NCBI RefSeq assembly: GCF_900113285.1 | Contig: NZ_FOOT01000005.1 | Location: 62,001 to 126,000, forward strand | Direction of reading: 5' to 3' | DNA from: Pontibacter chinhatensis | GTDB lineage: Bacteria; Bacteroidota; Bacteroidia; Cytophagales; Hymenobacteraceae | DNA length: 64,000 nucleotides | Shown: piece by piece, positions 1 through 9,590 of the stretch | How positions within the stretch are numbered: position 1 is the stretch's first letter | How the letters are laid out: each line of letters starts with the position of its first letter | Program-made: the position numbers and the translations under genes | The notes under the pieces: model-generated | The model's input: only the letters and a program-made list of their open reading frames with translations | Told to the model about the DNA's origin: nothing | The model's database searches: none

Positions 1-926
1 ATTTTGATAGCAGTGATACCATCTTTGGCAGCCACCGCTTTTATTTTACCGCTTTCGGTTTTGGTGCTGATGGTGGTGCCCCTGGCCTCCGGCTGCAGAG
101 TGTTGAGCAGTTTTACCGGAATGTTCTTCTGCTTGGCTGGTTTCACGCTGCTTGGGTGCAAAATCTTAGCGCCAAAATAGGCCAGCTCCGCCGCCTCATC
201 GAATGAAAGCTCCGCAATCGGGTGCGTGTTCTTTACGATGCGCGGGTCGTTGTTGTGCATGCCGTCAATGTCGGTCCAAATCTGGATTTCCTGGGCATCT
301 ACGGCCGCACCGATCAGCGAGGCAGAGTAGTCTGAGCCACCACGCTTTAGGTTGTCGATTTCTCCAAAGGCGTTGCGGCAGATGTAGCCCTGCGTGATGA
401 ACAGCGCCACGCCCGGGTGCTTCTCCAACTCTTTTTGTAGCTGCTGGGCAATGTAGGCGCTGTCCGGCTCCTCGTTCTCATCAACTTTCATAAAGTTAAG
501 GGCCGGCAGCAGCACAGACTTTTCGCCCTGCTCCTCCAGGTAAAACTGGAAAAGGGCCGTGCTCAGCAGCTCGCCCTGCGCCAGTACCGCGCGCTCCTCG
601 TGTATGGTAAAGAGGTCGAGGGTAAAGGCGTTGAGGTACTCAAAATGCTGCTTCAGCAGCTCGTTTGCCTGTTTCTTTTTATCATCGGAGGTGTAGAGTT
701 CCTCTACCACCTGTTTATACTTATCATGAAGCGCCTGAATGAGCGCCTTTGCTTCGTCGTGTTTATTCTGGTACAGCGTTTCTGCTATCTGCACCAATGC
801 GTTAGTAGTGCCCGACATGGCCGAAAGCACTACAATCTTGGGCTCACCGTTCAGGATGAGCGAGGCAACCGCCTTCATTCTCTCAGCTGACCCCACCGAG
901 GTACCGCCGAACTTTAGTATTTTCAT
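1..926 (-). CDS. lysC: Aspartate kinase, 3' end outside the window
   Basis: Phosphorylates L-aspartate with ATP, the first step toward lysine, threonine and methionine. The N-terminus reads MKILKFGGTSVGSAERM, the classic KFGGTSV signature of aspartokinases. A second conserved block, RGGSDYSASL, lies about two thirds through the visible part. About 308 codons are visible, and the gene runs off the left edge inside the C-terminal ACT region (AAKDGITAIK). That ending resembles monofunctional Bacteroidota aspartokinases more than the ThrA fusion, but the missing 3' end prevents a firm choice. The ATG at 924-926 is the only sensible start because it begins the kinase motif directly. The gene lies downstream of the large surface protein on the same strand but is separated from it by a terminator hairpin. 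Confidence 0.93.
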   Translation of the reverse strand, partial: MKILKFGGTSVGSAERMKAVASLILNGEPKIVVLSAMSGTTNALVQIAETLYQNKHDEAKALIQALHDKYKQVVEELYTSDDKKKQANELLKQHFEYLNAFTLDLFTIHEERAVLAQGELLSTALFQFYLEEQGEKSVLLPALNFMKVDENEEPDSAYIAQQLQKELEKHPGVALFITQGYICRNAFGEIDNLKRGGSDYSASLIGAAVDAQEIQIWTDIDGMHNNDPRIVKNTHPIAELSFDEAAELAYFGAKILHPSSVKPAKQKNIPVKLLNTLQPEARGTTISTKTESGKIKAVAAKDGITAIK

Positions 927-1009
927 TAAGGTGATAGAAATGAGTGATGTTAAGCAGGCAAAAATAGCAAAAAATGATGGGAGTAAGTTGGTTAGGGACA
1001 AAAGGATGT

Positions 1010-1049
1010 GCAAAAAAATGAAAACGACCGGATGTAGCACCCGGTCGTT
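1010..1049 (-). terminator. Rho-independent terminator after the surface-protein gene
   Basis: A perfect 9-bp stem (1023-1031 pairs with 1041-1049) with a 9-nt loop. Read on the minus strand it is followed by a T-rich tract. It ends transcription of the gene at 1080-5498 before aspartate kinase. Confidence 0.8.
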
Positions 1050-1079
1050 CTGGTAAAGTATAAAAGCTATACCTGCAAA

Positions 1080-4000
1080 CTACTCTTTCACCACTTTGGT
1101 GGATTCGATTAGTTGCTCGTTCTGCAGGCGCAGGATGTACATGCCGTTCGGCAGGTCGAGCGGAGGCAGGGTAAGCTTGTTATAACCGGGGTCCAGCTGC
1201 ACGGTGCTTTCATACACGCGCTGCCCCTGCATGGCGGTCAGCGTTATACTTGCCGAACCGGCTTCCTCAGCAAACACTTCTATACTTGCTTCCCCCTTGA
1301 ATGGGTTAGGCCATACTTTCAGGCGCTGTTCAGAAGCCTCCGCGTTCAGCCGCACGGCCACTACTTTGCTGTACTCAGAGTCCCCGTTAAAATCTACCTG
1401 CTTCAGGCGATAGTAGATAACCTGCTGGAGCGGGGCCGCATCCGTGAATGTGTAATGCTGTGGCTGCAGGGTTGTTCCGGCCCCGGCTACCGTGCCGATG
1501 GCATTAAAGTCCTTGCCATCCATACTTCGCTCTACTATAAACTCTTTGTTATCCGTCTCAGATGCGGTGAGCCACTGTAGCACCACTTGCCGTTGCTGCA
1601 CACTTGCCCTTAGGTATACCAGTTCCACGGGGAGTGGTACGATTACGGGGGAGTCGCCGAGGATACGCAGGACAATAGTGGTGACTGTGGTCATGCGGTA
1701 CTGGTCCATCAAGCTGATGGTGAGCGGATAAACACCTTCTACTAGTGCGTTAGGCCTTACAACAGTAATAAGTCCGTTTTCTGCTGACAATTCTACGCCA
1801 GCCGGAAGTGTACCCTGAAGGATGGTAGCCGAGATAATGGTTCCATCTTGGTCCGAAGCTGTGGCAAGTACATTGCCGGAGGAATAAGTGTCCTTATACT
1901 TTGGAATAGCCAGGGTATAGCTAGCCTCGCAGTTCACGGTAAGGATGACATCATCGGAAGCCGAAGAAGTGGTGCCTCCGCAGTCTACCGTCACCGTCCA
2001 TCGGAAAGTATAAGTACCGGGTTGCAGGTTTTCTATTGTGGTATTTGGGTTGTTTGGATCTACAATGCGTGCTACTGTAGGGGTAGTGCCTACCTGACTC
2101 CAAATGCCATTGCCCGACGTAGGAGCATTACCCTGCAGCGTGGCGGTAGTGCCGCAAACGTTCCTGTCGCTACCGGCATTGGCTATAGCGGGCTGGTTTG
2201 TTACCTCCACCTGCGCTGTATTTACCAAAGTCAGGGTGCCGCAAACGTTATTCGTCATTCTTCGAACTGTTACATAGAATGTCTGTGTACCGGCTGTGCC
2301 AAGCGACCCAGTTGATACAGATTGCACCTGCCCATTGCCCCTGAAGGTGCCCAACGGAGAATCTGATGATGGGCTGGGGCTCGTTCCTGCTCTGCGGTAC
2401 ACTGTATATTCGAAGTCATTGTTAGGCTCTGTTGATACATTGATATTAGTCGCGCCACCGACGCATACTTTGCTGGCAGTAGGGTACACTGCCCGAGTAA
2501 TAGAAGGGCTGGTTATAGTAACCGATACCTGATTGGACAGCACAGTAGCGCATGAGTTGACATCACCAGTTCTTGAGGTGATACGCAGACTATAAGACAT
2601 ATTTGTGGTGACTGTACCCGTGGATAAGGTAATAGCGGCAGTGGAAGAACCTTGTACAGCAGAGCCAACCAGTTGATTAGTAGTCTGGTTCACCAGTTGG
2701 TAGTTGTAGTTGGGGTTAGTGCCGTTCAGGCTGAAGTTGGCGCTGGAATTTGCACAAACAGCTTGGCTGGTGCTCGTAAATAATAGACCTGCTATAGCAG
2801 GCTGCGGTTGCACTGTTACCGTTGCTGCACTTGCATAGGTGGCATCGCAGGCCGTGCCACTTACTTTTCTGGCTCTATAAGTAATGCTGGCTGTTGTATT
2901 GGCGGAGGTATAATTGGTGATAGGTCCCGAAACCAATGTAATTGGACCGCCCGTTCCCAGCACAGAGGCTCCGGACTCCGCCCCGTTTACCAGCAGCCTG
3001 TAGGAGATACCATACTCAGAGCCGGAAAGAGTCATGTTGATGATGCTGCCTCCGCAGATGGAAGCAGGTGGCGCCGACATCGAAAATGTGGTGAGGGGAG
3101 CCTTGCAGCTAACAGTAACCACTGCAGACTTAATGCTCTCACAGCCATTGGTTGGGGTAAAGGTGGCGGTAACCTTGGCGCCGGCAAACAACTCGGTTGA
3201 GGCAATGCCCGATACTTCCCACTTCCCATCACTTGCCACTACTACATTTGTTGGGAAAGGAGTGTCTTCTATGTATAAGGTCACAGTGCTACCTGCCGCA
3301 CTGGTTGGACCAGTGCCCGCTACTTTAGTGTCTCCCTCGGTAATAGGTGTCGTAATGGCTAAGACTCCGGTAGGACCGGGCGTAGAGCTTACGGCATTTG
3401 AGTTCACGCTGCGCACTTCGCCAGGAGCTTTGGCTCGCGCCGTAATCAGGGTGCCAGCCGCAATACCTCCACTCGCCGCAGCAGACAAGTCTACCGACCA
3501 AAATCCTGTGCTGGTAACAGTTGCTGTAATGGGGGTAGTGGTGCCACTTTGTGTAATAAGCGTGCCATCTCGTGAACCCGCCGTACCTCCTGTGTAAAAT
3601 TGCAAGGTTGTGCCTGCTGCTTCTGTAGATGTGCCACTAAGTGTGGTCACCAATCCACATTTAAGCGGATTTATGGTTGGAGAAGCTGTAGTCTCCTGTA
3701 CTGTTAAAAAGTTAGAGGGAAGTGAAGCACCTGCACAGCCAGCAGTCTGAACAGTTCTTACATTAAGTACATCACCAACTGCTAATGCAGGGCTTATCCC
3801 CGACACAGTTAGAGTCTGAGTAGTTGTTCCTACAGCATATGGCGCCGAAACATTAGTTGCGGAGCCATTCCTATAAAGTACAAGGTTGCCAGCTTGCGTG
3901 CCTCCATTATAAGTTATTGAGACAGTAATTGAAGTCAGGTTTAAGGGTACTTCAGTAGTGCTATTAGCGTTTGTGCTGTTTGTAACACTGTTATAGGTAA

Positions 4001-5498
4001 CGCCAGTAATTGATACAGCATGGGGGTTTGTTGTAGAATTTCCGCCCGAAGTGTAGCACAACTGGTTTGAACGTAAGGATTGGCAGCCAGTAGGATTGCC
4101 TGTAGCATCTGCTGGTGTAGATGTAATAGCATAGCTGTTATTCTGAGCTACAAGAAGTGCACTAGGTGCGCCAGTTGAAGAAGCAGGAAAGGCTGTTCCA
4201 GCGGTTAGGTTTAAAACTTGGGTAGTCTGAGTAGCACCTGTTGTCAAGTTATAAACTGTTATTATTTGATTACCACTAAAGCTAGGAGTAAGCACAAGGT
4301 ATCTGCTTCCCGTTGTACCTGTAATGCTTGTAAGTCTTGGTGCAAGTGTAGCACATATACCCGAGGAAACCGTAACCGGTGCCGAGGCTGCAGAAACACT
4401 CTTACCCGATGCCGTGACGGTGGCTGTGATGATATTGCCCTGAAGCAACAGGCTACTGGAGATACCGGTCAAGGTCCATGTGCCGTTGGCGGTAACTGTT
4501 GTCGTTCCCACAATAGTGGGCGTGCCTCCCGCCACGCTGCGATAAACCGTGATGGTTGAGCCCGGCGCCTCTACCGATGAACCTGTAATGGAGGTGCTGT
4601 TAGCAAGTATAGGACTGGCCACAACGGGAGCTGTGGCTGCAATCTGCGGGAAGGCAGAAGTCTGCAGCGTGCTGAGGGAAGTCGGTGGGAATACGCCAAT
4701 CAACGCGCGCCACGCGGAAGGTGCATCGTGGTTGTACGCCCTGAAATCCACCCCACCCACATCCGAAACGGTACCAGTAATGCCGCTCTGGGCACTGCTG
4801 ATCGTGATGCCGCTCATCCGGAGTGGCGTAGCGGCTGTTATTCCTCCCCCAAAAGCGGTAAGGGGAACATAGAAATCATAGAAGTAGTCCGGGTTGCCAC
4901 CACTTGCAGAGGCCGCAACGGACCGCTGGGAATATTGGTCGGCAGAGCCTGTGAAGATGGTGCTGCTGCCGGTGCCAGTATGGCGGATAACCTGAACAGA
5001 GAAGTTGGAGGCTAGCAATACCTCATACTCAAAGCCAGGGTTCGTTCCGGTGCCATCAAACTTTTGGTCTGAGTCTATCAGCACACTGTACCCCTTCGAG
5101 GCGGTGGAGGAGCCGCCAAGCCTGAGCCTGAAGAGCACGTTTGTGCCATCGAAAAAAGCAGCTACCGGAGAGCCTGTAAAGGCGGAACTGGAGTTGGGGG
5201 TGGCCAGGTCGGTGTGGCCGCCGCTGGAGCCCGTACTTAAATCCGCAATGGGTTCTGTAATAAGTGCCGGAAAAGGTCTGTAGGGAATTTCGCTGATGCC
5301 TGAGCCTTCGTCAGCGGAGCTGCCGAATCCGGTTTTAGCTATTGATACATAGCCATCTGCGTTGGGGTCCAGTACTTTGGCTCCATTGCCAATGGCGGGT
5401 TTATAGATTAAACCTGGAGTCTGTGCTGCTGCTGTAAAATAAAATATAAAGCATAGGAGTAGCAGGAATACTGCTTTTCGGGGTAAGTATTCTTTCAT
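1080..5498 (-). CDS. Giant secreted surface protein with T9SS type A sorting domain
   Basis: A 1472-residue exported protein. Residues 1-26 form a signal peptide (basic start, hydrophobic core, ending near TAAAQ). The N-terminal about 290 residues contain PNADGYVS and a jelly-roll-like domain seen in Hymenobacteraceae surface proteins. The middle is a long array of Ser/Thr/Gly-rich Ig-like or bacterial adhesin-like repeats with periodic cysteines. A cadherin-like segment follows near 1220-1320. The last about 80 residues (VWPNPFKGEASIEVF to a basic end, with the NGMYILRL motif) are a Por secretion system tail, so the protein should cross the outer membrane through T9SS and be anchored or released. 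The function is probably adhesive or structural, and no catalytic motif is visible. It is a single-gene transcript with a long AT-rich upstream region and its own terminator. Confidence 0.85.
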   Translation of the reverse strand: MKEYLPRKAVFLLLLCFIFYFTAAAQTPGLIYKPAIGNGAKVLDPNADGYVSIAKTGFGSSADEGSGISEIPYRPFPALITEPIADLSTGSSGGHTDLATPNSSSAFTGSPVAAFFDGTNVLFRLRLGGSSTASKGYSVLIDSDQKFDGTGTNPGFEYEVLLASNFSVQVIRHTGTGSSTIFTGSADQYSQRSVAASASGGNPDYFYDFYVPLTAFGGGITAATPLRMSGITISSAQSGITGTVSDVGGVDFRAYNHDAPSAWRALIGVFPPTSLSTLQTSAFPQIAATAPVVASPILANSTSITGSSVEAPGSTITVYRSVAGGTPTIVGTTTVTANGTWTLTGISSSLLLQGNIITATVTASGKSVSAASAPVTVSSGICATLAPRLTSITGTTGSRYLVLTPSFSGNQIITVYNLTTGATQTTQVLNLTAGTAFPASSTGAPSALLVAQNNSYAITSTPADATGNPTGCQSLRSNQLCYTSGGNSTTNPHAVSITGVTYNSVTNSTNANSTTEVPLNLTSITVSITYNGGTQAGNLVLYRNGSATNVSAPYAVGTTTQTLTVSGISPALAVGDVLNVRTVQTAGCAGASLPSNFLTVQETTASPTINPLKCGLVTTLSGTSTEAAGTTLQFYTGGTAGSRDGTLITQSGTTTPITATVTSTGFWSVDLSAAASGGIAAGTLITARAKAPGEVRSVNSNAVSSTPGPTGVLAITTPITEGDTKVAGTGPTSAAGSTVTLYIEDTPFPTNVVVASDGKWEVSGIASTELFAGAKVTATFTPTNGCESIKSAVVTVSCKAPLTTFSMSAPPASICGGSIINMTLSGSEYGISYRLLVNGAESGASVLGTGGPITLVSGPITNYTSANTTASITYRARKVSGTACDATYASAATVTVQPQPAIAGLLFTSTSQAVCANSSANFSLNGTNPNYNYQLVNQTTNQLVGSAVQGSSTAAITLSTGTVTTNMSYSLRITSRTGDVNSCATVLSNQVSVTITSPSITRAVYPTASKVCVGGATNINVSTEPNNDFEYTVYRRAGTSPSPSSDSPLGTFRGNGQVQSVSTGSLGTAGTQTFYVTVRRMTNNVCGTLTLVNTAQVEVTNQPAIANAGSDRNVCGTTATLQGNAPTSGNGIWSQVGTTPTVARIVDPNNPNTTIENLQPGTYTFRWTVTVDCGGTTSSASDDVILTVNCEASYTLAIPKYKDTYSSGNVLATASDQDGTIISATILQGTLPAGVELSAENGLITVVRPNALVEGVYPLTISLMDQYRMTTVTTIVLRILGDSPVIVPLPVELVYLRASVQQRQVVLQWLTASETDNKEFIVERSMDGKDFNAIGTVAGAGTTLQPQHYTFTDAAPLQQVIYYRLKQVDFNGDSEYSKVVAVRLNAEASEQRLKVWPNPFKGEASIEVFAEEAGSASITLTAMQGQRVYESTVQLDPGYNKLTLPPLDLPNGMYILRLQNEQLIESTKVVKE

Positions 5499-5792
5499 GT
5501 GGGTGCTGATAAAATTGTGCTTAATTATTTCATATTGATTTATTTTTATTGACTAAATGTCTTGGTTTAAGGAGTAGGTGCTTTAGGATTTATACTTTAC
5601 AAGTACTGGTGAGGTGTCTTTTTTTTGTCTAAAAATGATTAAATAGGAATATAGGAGAACTGTAATAGTAATTTTTCTATGTGTATCAGTTGAAAATATT
5701 GTACTGATATATAGTGAAATGAGTTGCTAGGATTTGGATATAATAATGACGCTTTAACACGAGTTTGCCCGCGCCGGGGGCAGAAGGGAAAA
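5499..5792. other. Intergenic, AT-rich promoter region of the surface protein
   Basis: The part next to the surface-protein start is strongly AT-rich, unlike the flanking genes, and probably carries its promoter. A short GC-rich hairpin near 5765-5785 could end the ketoacyl-synthase transcript, but it lacks a clean T-tract. I see no gene here. Confidence 0.4.
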
Positions 5793-6989
5793 TTACTTTA
5801 CCACACTAACAATGACGCTGGCCGCATTGCCGCCAAAGCCGGCGGCGTTTACCATGATGCGTTTTATACTTGTGGACTCCTGCTGCGGCAGGTGATGAGG
5901 GTAAGGGATAGCAGTAAACTGCTGATACTGTAGCACATGCAGTGCGTACTGCAGGCTCAAGGCGCCGGAGGCACCTAGGGTATGGCCAATCAGCCATTTG
6001 TTTGTAGTAATGAGGGGGAGGTTATCTCCAAAAACAGCCCGGATAGCAGCTAGTTCCGCTTTATCGCCGGCGCGTGTGCCGGGGGTGTGGGTGATGACGA
6101 GGTCTACCTGACGGTCGTGCTCGGACAGTTGCGCGATGGCCTGCCGCATCGACTTCTGAAAGTTAATACCTTCGGCCGAGATACCCGTTTTGCTCACCAG
6201 TTTCTCAAATCCAAGGCCAACTCCCTCCACCACCAGAGTTCCCGGTGCCGGATTGAATACTTGCTCCAGCGCGAACACGGCGGCTCCTTCCCCTAAGGTA
6301 AAGGTATTATGCTTTTCGGCGGCATAGGGCTGGCAGGGGTATGGATGGTCGGTGAGCCGGGAGTATATGCCCACTGCTTTCATCTGGGCGATGGTAAAAT
6401 CGGTGAGCGGGGCCTCGGTGCCGCCGGCCAGGAAACGTTTGGCCATGCCGGACTTCAGCCAGGCCACACCGTTGGCTACGGCCATTAGGGCAGTGCTGCA
6501 GGTAATGGAGTGACTGATTTGCCCGCCGCCGGCGTTCACAGCATGCGCCACCCAGCTCGACAGGTTGCCTAACGTAGTGGTAGGGGAGGCGCTGGAGGAT
6601 AAGTTTTCCTGCTGAAAAGCCTCGAAATGCTCTTCAAACAGACCGGTTGCGCCCCTCGAAGAGCCAATGTTCACCGCCAGGTCATCATCAGTCGGGGGGG
6701 GCTCATTTAGCCAACCCGCCTGCACTGCCGCCTGCCGGGCTGCGTACACGGCCATCAGCACCGAACGGTCGAGTTGCTTATAGACAGGGTTTGCGAGAAG
6801 CAAGTCTTGCAAATGCTCCTCTGCCTCAGCTGACAAAGCAGCTACCGGTGTGGGAGTGCCCTGGTGAAGTATGGTTTTGAAAGCCGGTATACCGGAAGTA
6901 TAAGCCGTTGCAGTAGAGGCGCTATCAAACCCCAGCGGGGAGATAGCACCCACTCCTTTGATGATAATATGTGCTTTCGCTGCTTCCAA
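5793..6989 (-). CDS. Beta-ketoacyl-[ACP] synthase (KAS II-like) next to biotin genes
   Basis: Condensing enzyme of the thiolase fold, 398 residues. The catalytic Cys-His-His triad is visible: Cys164 in SITCSTALMA, His301 in VITHTPGT and His336 in LIGHTLGASG. The fold-typical start KGVGAISPLG is also present. KAS enzymes join malonyl-ACP units to acyl chains. Here the gene is the last member of the biotin cluster, 294 bp downstream of bioA, so a role in making or elongating the pimeloyl precursor is plausible but inferred. The start is unusual: no in-frame ATG precedes the conserved N-terminus and the best start is TTG at 6987-6989, with an in-frame stop a short distance upstream. Confidence 0.85.
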   Translation of the reverse strand: MEAAKAHIIIKGVGAISPLGFDSASTATAYTSGIPAFKTILHQGTPTPVAALSAEAEEHLQDLLLANPVYKQLDRSVLMAVYAARQAAVQAGWLNEPPPTDDDLAVNIGSSRGATGLFEEHFEAFQQENLSSSASPTTTLGNLSSWVAHAVNAGGGQISHSITCSTALMAVANGVAWLKSGMAKRFLAGGTEAPLTDFTIAQMKAVGIYSRLTDHPYPCQPYAAEKHNTFTLGEGAAVFALEQVFNPAPGTLVVEGVGLGFEKLVSKTGISAEGINFQKSMRQAIAQLSEHDRQVDLVITHTPGTRAGDKAELAAIRAVFGDNLPLITTNKWLIGHTLGASGALSLQYALHVLQYQQFTAIPYPHHLPQQESTSIKRIMVNAAGFGGNAASVIVSVVK

Positions 6990-7177
6990 AACGTGGGTAA
7001 AGGTACGAATTCCGGATCAGGATTTACAGGATTTTAGGATGTGCAGGATGAGGAAGAGCAACATACTTTCCTGCTCCTTCGCTGTTTCGGACACCTTTGC
7101 CCGGAACAGCATCCCTCCAACCTCATAGCTATACTTTAAAACTCGAGTTACACTTTACTACTTTTGCTTAGGTGTAA

Positions 7178-7258
7178 GCCCACCCCTAACCCCTCCCGAG
7201 AGGGGAATTCCTACAGGTGTAATTTGATTCCCCTCTCGGGAGGGTGCAGGGGTAGTTA
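7178..7258. repeat. Inverted repeat, family A (copy 1)
   Basis: Two roughly 30-bp arms (7178-7209 and 7227-7258) are inverted copies of each other with few mismatches, around a short loop. Each arm combines an ACCCCT-type stretch and a CCCTC/GAGGG mini-palindrome. Related arms occur at 9356, 39367, 49594, 49788 and 63439. This copy lies between bioA and the ketoacyl synthase gene. Confidence 0.8.
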
Positions 7259-7283
7259 GTGGCAACCTATACTTTATATTTGC

Positions 7284-8600
7284 CTAATCATGCAGCATGA
7301 TGGAGTCCGGGCGCGGGTGCTGCCTTTTGCCCGCCACAATCTCCTGCATTCCTTTCAGGGTCTGGTACACCTGGTCCAGTTGGGCATCGGTGATGCAGTA
7401 AGGTGGAATCACGTAGATGATGTTGCCCAGTGGACGAAGTATGACGCCGTTGTCCAGCCCGAAACTGTACAGCGTGTCGCGCAGGTCGCTGAAGTAGGAG
7501 GTGGCGCCATCGTAAAACTCTATGGCCAGGATGGTGCCCTGTTGCCGTACTTCCAGCACTTGCGGCAGGTCTTTTATACTTGCGGCAAAGGCTGCGTGGC
7601 GTTGTGCAATGTGGTTTATACTTTCCTGCGTCTCGGGCTGCAGCAGCAAATCAAGACTGGCCAGTCCGGCGGCGCAGGCCACCGGGTTGGCCGTGTAGCT
7701 GTGGCCGTGGAAAAGGGTTTTGCTTCGGTCGTCGTGCAGGAAAGCTTCGTAGATTTTCTCGTTGCAGGAAGTCGCTCCCAGTGCCATCGTACCACCTGTT
7801 AAACCCTTAGACAGGCAGACCATGTCCGGCTTTTGCTGCAGGTAGTCGGTGGCGAAGGTGCGGCCGGTGCGGCCAAAACCAGTCATCACCTCATCGGCAA
7901 TGTTAAGGATGCCGTGCTGCTGGCAGATGGCCATGAGTTTATCGAGCACCTCCGGCTTGTACATTATCATGCCCCCGGTTCCCAGCACCAGCGGCTCATA
8001 GATGAAGGCGGCGATATCGCCTTGTGCGGCAAGTTTTTCTAGTTGCTTTATACTTTCCTCTTCCTTACCGGCGGTTGGCACGTCGATGAATTCCACCTCA
8101 AACAAGAAAGGCCAGAACGGGGCGGTAAAGGCGCTGCGGGCGCTCACCGACATGGCCCCAAAGGTATCGCCGTGGTAGCTGTCGCGGAAGGCGATGATTT
8201 TCTTTTTAGGCGTATCGAGGTTGTTCCAGTACTGAATAGCCATTTTGATGGCCACTTCTACGGCAGTAGAACCGTTGTCGGAGTAAAAAATACGGCTCTG
8301 GCCCGCTGGTAATATCTGCAGAAGACGCTCGGCAAAAGTAACGGCAGGTTCATGGGTAAAGCCCGCGAAGATAACGTGCTCGAGCGTGCGCAGCTGCTCG
8401 GCCACCTTTTCGGCAATGTAGGGGTGCGCGTGCCCGTGCAGGTTCACCCACCACGAGGCCACGGCATCAATGTAGGTTTTGCCATCCTCCGAAAACAAAA
8501 GCGCTCCCTCGCCCCGCACAATCGGAACAGGCAAGGCGGCAGTTTTCATTTGCGTGTAAGGATGCCAGATAATATGTTGGTCGCGTTCAGCTAAGTTCAT
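7284..8600 (-). CDS. bioA: Adenosylmethionine-8-amino-7-oxononanoate aminotransferase
   Basis: Class III PLP aminotransferase, 438 residues, the usual BioA length. It converts KAPA to DAPA in biotin synthesis with SAM as amino donor. The N-terminal IWHPYTQMK and the ASWWVNLHGH motif are BioA hallmarks that separate it from ornithine or GABA aminotransferases. The PLP-binding lysine is Lys265 in CLSKGLTGG, and the aspartate of ADEVMTGFGR contacts the cofactor nitrogen. The ATG at 8598-8600 is clear. It lies 44 bp downstream of the gene at 8645 on the same strand and upstream of the ketoacyl synthase. Confidence 0.96.
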   Translation of the reverse strand: MNLAERDQHIIWHPYTQMKTAALPVPIVRGEGALLFSEDGKTYIDAVASWWVNLHGHAHPYIAEKVAEQLRTLEHVIFAGFTHEPAVTFAERLLQILPAGQSRIFYSDNGSTAVEVAIKMAIQYWNNLDTPKKKIIAFRDSYHGDTFGAMSVSARSAFTAPFWPFLFEVEFIDVPTAGKEEESIKQLEKLAAQGDIAAFIYEPLVLGTGGMIMYKPEVLDKLMAICQQHGILNIADEVMTGFGRTGRTFATDYLQQKPDMVCLSKGLTGGTMALGATSCNEKIYEAFLHDDRSKTLFHGHSYTANPVACAAGLASLDLLLQPETQESINHIAQRHAAFAASIKDLPQVLEVRQQGTILAIEFYDGATSYFSDLRDTLYSFGLDNGVILRPLGNIIYVIPPYCITDAQLDQVYQTLKGMQEIVAGKRQHPRPDSIMLHD

Positions 8601-8644
8601 AACAAAAGAATTTTTAGAAGGGATAATGGCAGAAAGTATGCGGT

Positions 8645-9208
8645 TTATACTTTGGTAACCTGCCGCAATATCTTTTTGCCCCGGGCCAGCATGGCAGGCG
8701 ACCCATCCTGGAGGTAAAACTCTGTTTGCGCCTGCAGCTCTTCTTTAATCCAGGGAAAAGTATAAGAAAAGTTCAGAAGGATGTCCAGGCAGTTTACCCT
8801 TACAGCAACAGGAGTTTCAGGTTTGATGAGCCAGTCGAAAATCACCTCCACGATGTTTTCCTGGTCGGCTATACTTGCCAGTGCCTCGCGGCAGGCTATA
8901 GGTGCCTTGGGACTGGTCAGGTGCATCAGGATTTTAGTGAAGCAACGCTGGCAACTGGAGTTCTGCTGCTCGTGCAGCCGCTGTACAAACTCTGGGAAGT
9001 AGTACAGAAAGCAGTCAGGGTACGAGAGGGCTGCATGCTCCAGCACCCAGGCCGACCGGAAGGCAATGGTTGGAGCATCCTTCCAGAAGCTGATATCGAG
9101 TAAATCAGGGATAGGAAGCTTTTCGTCTCCTGCCAAAGCGGCCAGCTCCTGTACGTTGGATTTGGAGAGTGTGGAAGACAAGGCCTCTAGCAAAGCTTCT
9201 CGGGTCAT
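8645..9208 (-). CDS. Unrecognised all-helical (HEAT-like) protein in the biotin cluster
   Basis: A protein of 187 residues with no signal peptide or membrane segment. The sequence is rich in amphipathic helices that recur about every 35-40 residues (for example around FRSAWVLEHAAL, CREALASIADQ and VRVNCLDILLNF). This suggests an alpha-solenoid or HEAT-like scaffold rather than an enzyme. Cysteines occur but form no metal motif. It sits between the bioD gene, across a repeat-containing gap, and bioA, on the same strand. Function is unknown. Being conserved in the biotin locus would be the best clue, but I cannot test that here. Confidence 0.6.
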   Translation of the reverse strand: MTREALLEALSSTLSKSNVQELAALAGDEKLPIPDLLDISFWKDAPTIAFRSAWVLEHAALSYPDCFLYYFPEFVQRLHEQQNSSCQRCFTKILMHLTSPKAPIACREALASIADQENIVEVIFDWLIKPETPVAVRVNCLDILLNFSYTFPWIKEELQAQTEFYLQDGSPAMLARGKKILRQVTKV

Positions 9209-9355
9209 AGCCGGTGCTATAAAGTATAAATCAAAGCAGCAAACACTTGCCTGTAGTCCTGAGCAGGCGAGCCATACTTTAAACCAGGGAAAGAGCGCAA
9301 GGTTTTAAAGTATAACGCCTTTCTGTAGTAAACAGGGCTATTAATTTCTTTAGAA

Positions 9356-9451
9356 ACTGTCCCCTTGAGGGGACTATAGGGGTGTTAAGCTAATAGCCAG
9401 AGACTTCACCCAAAAGCTGACACCCCTCTAACTCCCCTCAAGGGGAGAGTT
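9356..9451. repeat. Inverted repeat, family A (copy 2)
   Basis: Arms at 9356-9385 and 9420-9451 are inverted relatives of each other, each with a CCCCTTGAGGGG-type palindrome followed by a GGGGTGT stretch. The loop is about 35 bp. It lies in the 382-bp gap between bioD and the helical-protein gene, which holds no coding region I can support but also has several AAAGTATAA words. Confidence 0.8.
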
Positions 9452-9590
9452 ATGCCTAAGCGATATCTAACTTCGAATCCAAAGGCCAAGTGGACAAAGT
9501 AGAATTTTACAGCTCTCCCTTTACCAGGCAGTTATGTTGTTGCAATAAAGTATAAATCCAGCGTAGAGTGTCTTCTATAGGCGACGGGGA

